Part shown: piece after piece, positions 1 through 5,267 of the stretch | How positions within the stretch are numbered: position 1 is the stretch's first letter | How the letters are laid out: each line of letters begins with the position of its first letter | Assembly (NCBI GenBank): GCA_902782505.1 | Contig: CACZNO010000102.1 | Location: forward strand, 1 to 5,267 | Source: an uncultured Erysipelotrichaceae bacterium | GTDB lineage: Bacteria; Bacillota_I; Bacilli_A; Erysipelotrichales; Erysipelotrichaceae | DNA length: 5,267 nucleotides | Direction: 5' to 3' | Notes under the pieces: model-generated | What the model saw: the letters and a program-made list of their open reading frames with translations, nothing else | What the model was told of the DNA's origin: nothing | The model's database searches: none | Made by a program: the position numbers and the translations under genes

Positions 1-30
1 AAAAAAAGAATTCCGTTATACGGAATTCCC
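1..30 (-). terminator. Rho-independent terminator of the tRNA-Arg gene
   Basis: Read on the minus strand, a perfect 9-bp inverted repeat (arms 20-28 and 8-16, core GAATTCCG/CGGAATTC) with a 3-nt loop is followed directly by a run of seven T (positions 7 to 1). It begins 10 nt past the encoded CCA end of the tRNA, the expected place for an intrinsic terminator of a single-gene tRNA transcript. The stem is fairly AT-rich, but the U-tract is uninterrupted up to the window edge. Confidence 0.85.
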
Positions 31-39
31 TGAATTTTC

Positions 40-116
40 TGGCGTCCCCGATGCGATTCGAACGCACGACCTACCGCTTAGGAGGCGGTTGCTCTGTCCA
101 GCTGAGCTACGGGGAC
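40..116 (-). tRNA. tRNA-Arg (anticodon CCT)
   Basis: The minus strand folds into a full 77-nt cloverleaf. The acceptor stem is GTCCCCG/CGGGGAC (110-116 with 44-50). The D arm is GCTC/GAGC with an AGCTGGACA loop. The anticodon stem ACCGC/GCGGT encloses the loop CTCCTAA (78-84), with anticodon CCT at 80-82. The variable loop is AGGTC, and the T arm is GTGCG/CGCAT around TTCGAAT. The discriminator is G (43) and CCA is encoded (40-42). The CCU anticodon reads the arginine codon AGG. All stems pair without mismatch, so the gene looks functional. It stands alone, with its own promoter and terminator. Confidence 0.97.
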
Positions 117-125
117 AGCGCACTT

Positions 126-153
126 ATTATACAACGGTTCCCCGTTTTGTGAT
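126..153 (-). promoter_or_regulatory. Promoter of tRNA-Arg
   Basis: On the minus strand a perfect consensus -10 TATAAT lies at 126-131. A plausible -35, ATCACA (148-153; four of six matches to TTGACA), lies 16 bp upstream. Initiation about 7 nt past the -10 would fall near position 119, leaving a 5' leader of only a few bases before the mature tRNA end at 116. The -10 is convincing and the -35 less so. The spacer holds the inverted repeat AACGG/CCGTT (133-137, 142-146), which may be coincidental. Confidence 0.6.
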
Positions 154-187
154 AGACTAACCGTGATAAAGAAATCAAGGTGAAAAC

Positions 188-730
188 ATGCGAGCTTTAT
201 ATAAGAACCAGATCGTCGACTACAACGACGGCAATACCGAATTCGTAAAGGAATTCAATGACCAGATCCATTGTTACGGAGCCGTTGTCTATAACTACAG
301 CGACAATACCTACCAGTATGTGAAACGCTTTGAGGACATCGCGTTCATCAACGATTTATATCCCTGGTATTTCACCGTACGTCCTTCCCGCCTGCCCAAG
401 GGAATCGACATCGAAATGACCTATGAATTTGATCCCGAAGCGTATAAGGACGACGAAAAGATCACAGCTTTGTGGGAGGAAGCCAAAGAGGAAGGCCAGC
501 CGTACTTTGACTATACCGAAGACGGCGAGATCTTCGAAAAGGAAATCATCCCCCTCTCCGCTTCCCCGACCAAACACACGGTCTGGATCCTGGATTGCGA
601 AGGAAGAGACTTCCTGGAAGACCAGGATACCTTATGGATCATGCCTGTCATCAAATATCTGCCGATCGCGAAGGAAGTCATCCGCGATCATACCGCCGAA
701 CCGTTTGAAAAGGACGTCCCGTTTTTCTAG
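188..730 (+). CDS. Hypothetical acidic protein, 180 aa
   Basis: I do not recognise this protein. It is small and strongly acidic (about one residue in five is Asp or Glu, clearly more than Lys plus Arg). It is rich in Tyr, Phe and Trp, and has no signal peptide or membrane segment, so it is probably cytoplasmic. Its alternating hydrophobic and aromatic pattern (GAVVYNYSDNTYQYV at about 31-45, YPWYFTVRP at 58-66, HTVWILD at 130-136) suggests a mixed beta-sheet domain. The DPEAYKDDEKITALWEEAKEEG stretch looks helical. The ATG start at 188 is supported by AAGGTG at 177-182, five bases upstream. It is transcribed divergently from the tRNA gene; I see no good plus-strand promoter in the 71-bp gap. 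The coding sequence ends inside a terminator hairpin, and the TAG stop (728-730) spans the loop/stem junction. It converges with the DUF885 gene. Its reality as a gene is well supported by the start signal, length and terminator; its function is unknown. Confidence 0.8.
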   Translation: MRALYKNQIVDYNDGNTEFVKEFNDQIHCYGAVVYNYSDNTYQYVKRFEDIAFINDLYPWYFTVRPSRLPKGIDIEMTYEFDPEAYKDDEKITALWEEAKEEGQPYFDYTEDGEIFEKEIIPLSASPTKHTVWILDCEGRDFLEDQDTLWIMPVIKYLPIAKEVIRDHTAEPFEKDVPFF

Positions 731-746
731 GACGTCCCTTTTTTAT
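711..746. repeat. 18-bp tandem direct repeat, two copies
   Basis: Copy 1 (711-728, AGGACGTCCCGTTTTTCT) and copy 2 (729-746) match at 16 of 18 positions and abut with no spacer. Each copy carries the palindrome GGACGTCC followed by a T-run. The unit equals six codons: copy 1 encodes the terminal residues DVPFF of the upstream protein. Copy 2 starts within the stop codon and, if read through, would encode DVPFL in the same frame. This looks like a local duplication. Confidence 0.7.
712..744. terminator. Bidirectional rho-independent terminator between convergent genes
   Basis: GGACGTCC at 712-719 pairs with GGACGTCC at 730-737 (8 bp, self-complementary units) across a 10-nt loop. On the plus strand the stem is followed by C and six T (739-744), ending the 180-aa protein transcript. 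On the minus strand the same stem is flanked by A-rich sequence before and TTTT after it (707-711 region), so it can also stop the DUF885 transcript. The left arm lies inside the coding sequence of the 180-aa protein, and the stop codon is at the loop edge. The minus-strand gene stops two bases past the T-run. Confidence 0.8.
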
Positions 747-2476
747 TATTTCGACTTAATGTATTGGTCCACCCAATATTCAAGATATTCAAAATCTCCG
801 ATTCCCGCGTCAAATAAAGCCTGATGGAATTCCTTTGCGCTGAACTTCTTACCCAGCGCACTTTCCGCTTTCGCGCGCAGGTTCTCCACTTCGGTCATGC
901 CGACGCTGTACGGCAGATAGGTTCCCGGATCATCGATGGCGGCGCCGTAGAAGACATCCGCATAGGACCTGTCGTAGAAGCTCCCGATGAAATCCCCAAC
1001 GGCGTTCATGTCCGCGTCTTCATAGTTGACCATGATATCCACCACTCCCATCACCAGATAGAAGAAGATGTTGTCGATTTTGATGTACTCCTTCGCCGCA
1101 GCGTCTTTCATACTGCAGTAATCAATGGCCAAAGCTTCCACATACATTGCCCAGCCTTCGGTATACCCGATAAAATCCATGACCGGCAATAACGGATTGC
1201 GGTTATTGGTGTATTCATACGTGATCTGGAAACAATGCCCCGGATACCCTTCGTGCGCCAATACCGGATATAACGGTGAATTCGATCCCGGATTGACCTT
1301 GATCACGTTGCCTGTCACCGCGTCATCCAAAGGCGGAATCAGGTAATAAGCCGCAACGGAATCGGAAGCTACGGACGGATCCAGGTAGTTGATGGAATAG
1401 GTCACATCCGCCTGCGCCGGGAAATCCGCATCCATCTTGGAACGGATAAAGGCCAGGATCTCTTCCGGTTCTTCGTATCCGAAATCCGGATTGTATACCG
1501 CGTCAGCGTCACGGACCGAGGAGGCGGCTTTCTGTAATGCGGTCAGTTTTTTGCGCAAGGCCGTCATCAGAAGCTTTTTCGCTTCCACCGGCGTCATATT
1601 CGAACTGGTTTTCTGTTTCAATAACGCTTCGTAGTATTTTTTCCCTTCCGCGCTGGTAAAACGCCCGTTGGAGGTTGTTTTACCGATACGGTCCTGATAG
1701 TATTCCCGGATCGCTTCATATCCGCGCATCAGCGGTCCGTCGGAAGCTTCCGTGATCTGTTTCTTGTAGGATTCCTTCTGTTCGTCATTCAGGAAATCAC
1801 ACGCGTCGATCTGGCTGTTGATCGCAAAGGCGACTTCGTTATCTCCCTTGGAATCCAGGAAACGGTCTACCTGATCCAGGATTCCCTGCATCGTGCTGGC
1901 GGCCTGTTCAATGCCGGACTGGGCTTGTTTTCGCGTATACTCCACCGCATCCTTCAGATATTTTTCGGATTCGTTCAGATAGGTAATCATATCCTTGATG
2001 TCCTGTTCGTCGCGGATCACGAATTCCGTGAAGGTTGTCAAAAGGTTGACGTTGGTGCCGTTGGGCGAGAAATAGAATTCATAGTTCTCCAGTCCTTCGA
2101 AGTTCAGCGTCGTTTTCAGATAGGATTCATAACGGTCGTACAGTTTCTGATTGCGCACGGAAAGAGCGTCGCGGGAAATCGTATGAAGGCCGTCCAGCGA
2201 ATCGTGATATCCGGCAAAATCGAAATCCTCACTGACTTCGCCGAGCGTCGCCTTCATGTCCTGCAGACCGTAGTCGCTTAAATTTTTATAGGCGAAATGC
2301 GCGTTGAGCTTGCTGGATGAAAGAAATCCGGTGAACTCCTCTTCCATGTATTCTTCAAATAGTTTATCGGCATCCCCGGTGGGATGAACCGGCGTCGGAT
2401 CGGGGTCCTTCTTTCCCTTGCATCCGGTGCAGATCAACATCAGCAGCACCAGAAATACGATTCCGATTTTTCTCAT
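746..2476 (-). CDS. DUF885 family lipoprotein, putative zinc metallopeptidase
   Basis: This 576-aa protein has a lipoprotein signal: a basic MRK start, a hydrophobic stretch (IVFLVLLMLI), and a lipobox ending ICTGC. The lipidated residue is predicted to be Cys19, followed by a Lys/Asp/Pro-rich linker (20-37). It is therefore expected on the outer face of the membrane. The body matches the DUF885 family (PF05960), of usual length 550-600 aa. A mostly helical N-terminal and middle region (about 40-320) precedes the family signature HEGYPGHCFQ, with His408, Glu409 and His414 as putative metal and catalytic residues. YTEGWAMYVEAL follows, with Glu440 a likely third ligand. The family is held to resemble gluzincin-type metallopeptidases; the substrate is unknown, and peptidase activity is inferred from motif and fold. 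The ATG at 2476 has a full GGAGGT six bases upstream (2483-2488). It lies 34 bp downstream of the polymerase gene with no visible promoter between, so co-transcription is likely. No key residue appears to be missing. Confidence 0.9.
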   Translation of the reverse strand: MRKIGIVFLVLLMLICTGCKGKKDPDPTPVHPTGDADKLFEEYMEEEFTGFLSSSKLNAHFAYKNLSDYGLQDMKATLGEVSEDFDFAGYHDSLDGLHTISRDALSVRNQKLYDRYESYLKTTLNFEGLENYEFYFSPNGTNVNLLTTFTEFVIRDEQDIKDMITYLNESEKYLKDAVEYTRKQAQSGIEQAASTMQGILDQVDRFLDSKGDNEVAFAINSQIDACDFLNDEQKESYKKQITEASDGPLMRGYEAIREYYQDRIGKTTSNGRFTSAEGKKYYEALLKQKTSSNMTPVEAKKLLMTALRKKLTALQKAASSVRDADAVYNPDFGYEEPEEILAFIRSKMDADFPAQADVTYSINYLDPSVASDSVAAYYLIPPLDDAVTGNVIKVNPGSNSPLYPVLAHEGYPGHCFQITYEYTNNRNPLLPVMDFIGYTEGWAMYVEALAIDYCSMKDAAAKEYIKIDNIFFYLVMGVVDIMVNYEDADMNAVGDFIGSFYDRSYADVFYGAAIDDPGTYLPYSVGMTEVENLRAKAESALGKKFSAKEFHQALFDAGIGDFEYLEYWVDQYIKSK

Positions 2477-2510
2477 ACTTCTACCTCCGTATACTGTCGA
2501 ATAGATTTTA

Positions 2511-3734
2511 TCACACCTCGTCCGGTTTATCTTCTTTTTTCCGGGTCCGTGCGAAACGAATCACATCTTTGCCGAAACGGTTCCGGATTTTATCCATCGC
2601 AGCCTCGAGCTGTTCCTGTTTTTCATCGCGCGTGATATCCTCAAACAGATTCGCCTGGGAAACCTGTTCGTCCGTGAAATCCCGTACGCCGACCGTCAGC
2701 ATCCGGATCGGCATGCCCGTCCGGTGGATCTCCCGTAAAAGACGGTAGGACGTTTCGTAGATTTCCTTGGTGAGATTGGTGGGATTCGCGAGTTTTCTCT
2801 GGCGCTGGCGCAGTTTCAGATCGGGATCTTTCCATTGTACGTACACCGTAAACGCGTAGCCGCCCTTTTTGCGCAGCCGGGTGCCGACGTCATCCGCCAT
2901 CTGCAGCAATCCCGCGCGGATTTCTTCTTCCTCCCGCAGATCGTGGTCAAAGGTCACCATATGGGAAATCGACTTGGCTTCGTATTCATCGTCGTAATGC
3001 GCCACCGGCGAAGGATCGTACCCGTTGACTTTTTCCCAGAGATCTTTTCCGGGTTTCCCCGCAATGCGTTCGATGTATGCCGGATCAAGACGTGCCAGAT
3101 CCCCGATCGTCTTGATGCCGCGGTCACGGAACATCTGGGCGGAGCTCTTTCCCACAAACATCATATTCTCCACCGGCAAAGGCCAGAGAAGTTCCTTATA
3201 ATTTTCCCGCGTGATCACGGTCGTGGCGTCAGGTTTCTTATAATCCGACCCCATCTTGGCGAAGGTCTTGTTGAAGGAAACACCGACTGAGATCGTGACT
3301 CCGGTTTCTTCCGCGACCCGTTTGCGCAAAGTGTCCGCGATTTCTTTTCCGCTTCCGAACAGTTTCAAAGACGCCGTGACATCCAGCCATGACTCGTCGA
3401 CCGAAAACGGTTCGACCTGATCGGTATACTGCAGGTAAATCGCGTTGATCTTGCGGCTGATTTTTGAATAGAGCTCATAATGCGGGGCGACGACCAGAAG
3501 ATCCGGGCATTTCCGTTTGGCGCTGCCGATCGTTTCCGCGGTCACGATACCGTATTTCTTGGCCAGTTCGTTTTTCGCGAGCACGATTCCGTGCCGGGCC
3601 TTGGGGTCTCCCGCGACGATCATCGGCACCGTCCGGTATTCCGGATGATCGATGGATTCCGCGGACGCAAAAAAGGCATTGCAGTCGCAATGCAGAATTA
3701 CCCGTTCTTTATTTTCCGTGTACTTTTCGGGCAT
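2511..3734 (-). CDS. dinB: DNA polymerase IV (Y-family translesion polymerase)
   Basis: This error-prone polymerase copies damaged DNA at stalled forks and is recruited by the sliding clamp. Numbered from the chosen ATG (407 aa), the palm motif LHCDCNAFFASAE carries catalytic Asp17 and the likely steric-gate Phe22. FSVDESWLD carries catalytic Asp113 and Glu114. TISVGVSFNKTFAKMGSDYKKP is the conserved finger/palm segment. A helix-hairpin-helix thumb (GIKTIGDLARLDPAYIERIAG) and the little-finger domain follow. A clamp-binding QANLF (360-364) lies about 43 residues before the end, followed by a basic, helical tail. All catalytic residues are intact. Start choice: the longest frame begins at a TTG at 3755 without a clear Shine-Dalgarno. 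The ATG seven codons later (3734) has GGAAG just upstream and leaves 16 residues before the first catalytic Asp. I prefer the ATG, with modest confidence. Either start overlaps the kinase gene (26 or 47 bp), implying translational coupling. I saw no clear LexA-type box upstream of the operon. Confidence 0.93.
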   Translation of the reverse strand: MPEKYTENKERVILHCDCNAFFASAESIDHPEYRTVPMIVAGDPKARHGIVLAKNELAKKYGIVTAETIGSAKRKCPDLLVVAPHYELYSKISRKINAIYLQYTDQVEPFSVDESWLDVTASLKLFGSGKEIADTLRKRVAEETGVTISVGVSFNKTFAKMGSDYKKPDATTVITRENYKELLWPLPVENMMFVGKSSAQMFRDRGIKTIGDLARLDPAYIERIAGKPGKDLWEKVNGYDPSPVAHYDDEYEAKSISHMVTFDHDLREEEEIRAGLLQMADDVGTRLRKKGGYAFTVYVQWKDPDLKLRQRQRKLANPTNLTKEIYETSYRLLREIHRTGMPIRMLTVGVRDFTDEQVSQANLFEDITRDEKQEQLEAAMDKIRNRFGKDVIRFARTRKKEDKPDEV

Positions 3735-4557
3735 ATTCTTCCAATCCCGCTTCAAAGTTCACACCGAAGCGGATGTCCGTCTTCGCCTTATACGTGCGCT
3801 CAATGGATTCCTGCGTGAAGTCCACCGCCGCCTGTAAGGAATTCCCGAAGGAGTTTCCGGCCAGATACGCCCCGAAAAAGGCGTTGGCGAAAATATCTCC
3901 CGTGCCGTGATAATATCCCTCGATGCGCTTGTTGAAAGCGTAGATGATCTCGTCTTTTTGGACATCGTACAATGCCGCGCCGAGATGGCCGCGGTCAAAA
4001 TACACCCCGGTCAGGATGACGGCTTTCTGGCGCGGACCCGCCAGCTTCCGCAATAATTCCCCGATGTATTCTTTCGTGTACGGTCCTTCTCTGTACGGCG
4101 TCCCGGTCATAAGGCAGGCTTCCGTGATGTTCGGCAGGACGATGTCCGCCCGGGCGCAGAAATCTTTCATCTTCTCTGCGTAATTTTCATCAAAGCCCTT
4201 GTATAATACGCCGTTATCCGCCATCGCCGGATCCGAAAGGATCACGGTCTCTTCCCCCTTCAGAAGATTCTCGACGGTCTCCAGTTTTTCAATCATTTCC
4301 GTTGAGCCGACATAGCCGGTGATGATCGCGTCAAACCGGATTCCCAGCTTCTTCCAGTGCTGTACGATCGGCAGCAATTCGTTTTCCAGACTCAAAAACG
4401 TGTATCCTTCCAGCCCGCCGGTATGGGTGCTCAAAAGAGCCGTCGGCAAAACCACCGTCTCGATGCCCGCGGCGGACAAAATCGGGGAGGACACCGTGAT
4501 CGAACACTTTCCGAAGCACGAAATGTCCTGAATGGATACGACGCGTTTTTGATTCAT
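3709..4557 (-). CDS. pdxY: Pyridoxal/pyridoxamine kinase, PdxY-like
   Basis: This 282-aa cytoplasmic enzyme of the ribokinase-like superfamily is predicted to phosphorylate pyridoxal, pyridoxamine or pyridoxine with ATP in vitamin B6 salvage, giving pyridoxal phosphate or its precursors. Visible family landmarks, in order, are: the N-terminal SIQDISCFGKCS substrate-site segment (8-19), LLSTHTGG (41-48), the GYVGS turn (81-85), SDPAMADNG (108-116), LPNITEA (141-147), and HGTGDIFANAF (217-227). Gly218-Thr219-Gly220-Asp221 forms the anion hole and Asp221 is the catalytic base. Length is normal for the family. The ATG at 4557 has GGAGG five bases upstream (4563-4567). It is the first gene of the three-gene cluster; the polymerase gene starts within its last codons. 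A 211-bp leader with a stem-loop next to the ribosome binding site precedes it, so translational control is possible. Related kinases act on hydroxymethylpyrimidine, so the exact substrate is inferred from overall PdxY resemblance. Confidence 0.88.
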   Translation of the reverse strand: MNQKRVVSIQDISCFGKCSITVSSPILSAAGIETVVLPTALLSTHTGGLEGYTFLSLENELLPIVQHWKKLGIRFDAIITGYVGSTEMIEKLETVENLLKGEETVILSDPAMADNGVLYKGFDENYAEKMKDFCARADIVLPNITEACLMTGTPYREGPYTKEYIGELLRKLAGPRQKAVILTGVYFDRGHLGAALYDVQKDEIIYAFNKRIEGYYHGTGDIFANAFFGAYLAGNSFGNSLQAAVDFTQESIERTYKAKTDIRFGVNFEAGLEEYARKVHGK

Positions 4558-4571
4558 GAAAACCTCCGGGT

Positions 4572-4605
4572 GCGGCAGATTATGACCCGATGCTTCCTCT
4601 GCCGC
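4572..4605 (-). promoter_or_regulatory. Stem-loop in the kinase leader, adjacent to its ribosome binding site
   Basis: On the minus strand GCGGCAGA (4598-4605) and TCTGCCGC (4572-4579) form a perfect 8-bp stem with an 18-nt loop, ending 4 nt before the GGAGG of pdxY. The loop contains CGGGT (4585-4589). This can pair with ACCCG on either side of the stem: 4605-4609 upstream, or 4567-4571 downstream, the latter including the first G of the Shine-Dalgarno. No T-run follows, so this is not a terminator. A role in translation control is inferred from position and pairing only; it matches no riboswitch class I know. Confidence 0.4.
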
Positions 4606-4693
4606 GGGTTAAAGCTTTTACAATGCGCCAAAGATCAGTCCTTGCACAAAAGCGCAAACACCGAACGCCAACGGTTATCCTTAAGAAAATAAC

Positions 4694-4726
4694 GGAAAAC
4701 TTTCACTTCGAACCGGATCGTTTTCC
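4694..4726 (-). terminator. Possible weak terminator or attenuator between the 158-aa gene and pdxY
   Basis: On the minus strand GGAAAAC (4720-4726) pairs with GTTTTCC (4694-4700), a 7-bp stem with a 19-nt loop, followed by the T-rich GTTATTTTCTT. The stem is AT-rich, the loop long and the T-tract interrupted, so termination would be weak. The 5' arm overlaps a second short hairpin, TTCCT/AGGAA (4723-4727 with 4732-4736), so the two structures exclude each other. It lies 43 nt past the stop codon of the 158-aa gene. Confidence 0.3.
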
Positions 4727-4768
4727 TGTTCAGGAATAAAAGGGGTGGTGCATTGAGGGATTTATGGA

Positions 4769-5245
4769 TTATTCTTCTACGTCGACTTCGAATTCCGCGG
4801 TCTGGTTGATTTTATCCAGCGCCAGCTGAATCGTCTGAACGCGTTTCAGATTCGCTTCGTAGACGCGGTCTGCGTCCGCGGGTTCGTAATTCAGATACTG
4901 GTATTCCGCGATGTCCCTTCTGGCGACATTGTAGCCGCTTAAGCGGGTCTTTTTCTTGGCGCGGCGCCTATTGTCAAGCCGCGGCAGTTTGCGGTTTAAC
5001 TGCGCCCTTTCGACCAATGCCTGATCGATCGTGATGCCGATCGGCAGGACTGTCGTCGCGTTGAAAACGTTCAAAGCGTGTTTGAGCTTGCGGATTTTTC
5101 CGTCGATTTCATCCACGGAGCGATTGGTTTCGTTGAAGTCGTATTCCGGGATTTCGTCTTTCTCGTCTTCTGCCAGAACGTAAAGAGAATTGTTGGATTC
5201 CTGCTGGAGAATGTACTCCTTGCGGTCTTCCAGAATTTTAATCAT
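4769..5245 (-). CDS. Hypothetical helical protein, 158 aa
   Basis: I do not recognise an assigned function. The protein is hydrophilic, without signal peptide or membrane segment, and mostly helical by eye. After an acidic N-terminal part (residues 25-40) comes a heptad-like helix (SVDEIDGKIRKLKHALNVFN, 43-62). Next are TIDQALVERAQLNRKLPRL (72-90), a strongly basic patch RRRAKKKTR (93-101), and a final helix ending LALDKINQTAEFEVDVEE (141-158). The alternation of acidic ends and basic middle suggests binding to nucleic acid or a partner, but this is only a guess. The TIDQALVERAQLNRKL segment and the terminal ALDKINQT helix faintly recall the small helical DIP1984/septicolysin-type proteins; I would not assign it there without a search. 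The ATG at 5245 has no Shine-Dalgarno. An in-frame-capable TAA (5247-5249) ends 1 nt before it, which hints at translational coupling to a gene outside the window. Confidence 0.75.
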   Translation of the reverse strand: MIKILEDRKEYILQQESNNSLYVLAEDEKDEIPEYDFNETNRSVDEIDGKIRKLKHALNVFNATTVLPIGITIDQALVERAQLNRKLPRLDNRRRAKKKTRLSGYNVARRDIAEYQYLNYEPADADRVYEANLKRVQTIQLALDKINQTAEFEVDVEE

Positions 5246-5267
5246 TTTATTCGCAGATGCGGAGGTA

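Noticed and set aside
40..116. tRNA-Arg as an integration site for a mobile element
   Set aside because: No integrase gene, no repeated tRNA 3' end and no composition change was seen in the window.
133..146. Inverted repeat AACGG-TTCC-CCGTT between the tRNA -10 and -35 as an operator
   Set aside because: Five-base arms are too short to separate from chance, and tRNA promoters are seldom repressed in this way.
423..824. Plus-strand frame of 133 codons overlapping the 180-aa gene in another frame
   Set aside because: Its product is rich in Arg, Ser and Lys as expected of a shifted frame. It runs through the terminator and into the convergent gene, and it lacks a ribosome site.
824..1192. Plus-strand open frame of 122 codons opposite the DUF885 gene
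   Set aside because: It lies wholly antisense to a confidently identified gene, has no ribosome site and has no recognisable protein features. The same holds for the other long antisense frames over the polymerase and kinase genes.
4642..4657. Hairpin TTGCGC-TTTT-GTGCAA (minus strand) as a terminator
   Set aside because: The stem is short, includes a G-U pair and is not followed by a T-run. It may be a minor leader structure at most.
4357..4692. Plus-strand frame of 111 codons across the kinase start and its leader
   Set aside because: Half of it is antisense to pdxY, it has no start signal, and the composition looks non-coding. The leader is better explained as untranslated RNA.
4610..4768. 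LexA/SOS box or strong promoter for the pdxY-dinB operon
   Set aside because: I looked for GAAC-N4-GTTC-like sites and for TTGACA/TATAAT pairs at 16-18 bp spacing on the minus strand. Only fragments were found, such as GAAC and GTTT at the wrong spacing, and TAAAAG without a -35.

Overview
The window looks like chromosomal DNA of a low-to-mid-GC Gram-positive bacterium (Bacillota), possibly of the Erysipelotrichia/Clostridia type. This rests on strong GGAGG-type ribosome binding sites, a CCA-encoding tRNA with a U-tract terminator, a lipoprotein signal peptide of Gram-positive type, and a Y-family polymerase with a DCNAFF active-site motif and an internal QxxLF clamp motif. The lineage is an inference from protein style; no marker here fixes the genus. 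Nothing indicates an active mobile element, prophage or CRISPR locus.

Left end (1-187): a minus-strand tRNA-Arg(CCT) gene with its promoter on the right and a rho-independent terminator on the left. A 71-bp divergent region separates it from a plus-strand gene (188-730) for a 180-aa acidic protein that I do not recognise. That gene converges on the minus-strand block. The junction holds a compact hairpin able to act as a terminator in both directions. The hairpin coincides with an 18-bp near-perfect tandem duplication and overlaps the last codons of the plus-strand gene.

Middle (746-4557): a tight minus-strand cluster, read right to left. It encodes a PdxY-like pyridoxal/pyridoxamine kinase, a Y-family DNA polymerase IV (DinB) whose start overlaps the kinase 3' end, and, after 34 bp, a DUF885 lipoprotein with an HEGYPGH putative metal-binding motif. 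Overlap and short spacing argue for one transcript. The three products act in unrelated processes (vitamin B6 salvage, translesion synthesis, a putative surface metallopeptidase), so this is probably an economy operon rather than one pathway.

Right end (4558-5267): a 211-bp minus-strand leader upstream of the kinase. It contains an 8-bp stem-loop ending 4 nt before the kinase Shine-Dalgarno and an overlapping pair of hairpins resembling an attenuator. Beyond it is a 158-aa hypothetical helical protein. That gene has no Shine-Dalgarno but sits 1 nt after an in-frame TAA that could end an upstream gene outside the window. I found no convincing new biological system. The best leads are the structured kinase leader, the terminator apparently made by tandem duplication, and the two uncharacterised proteins.
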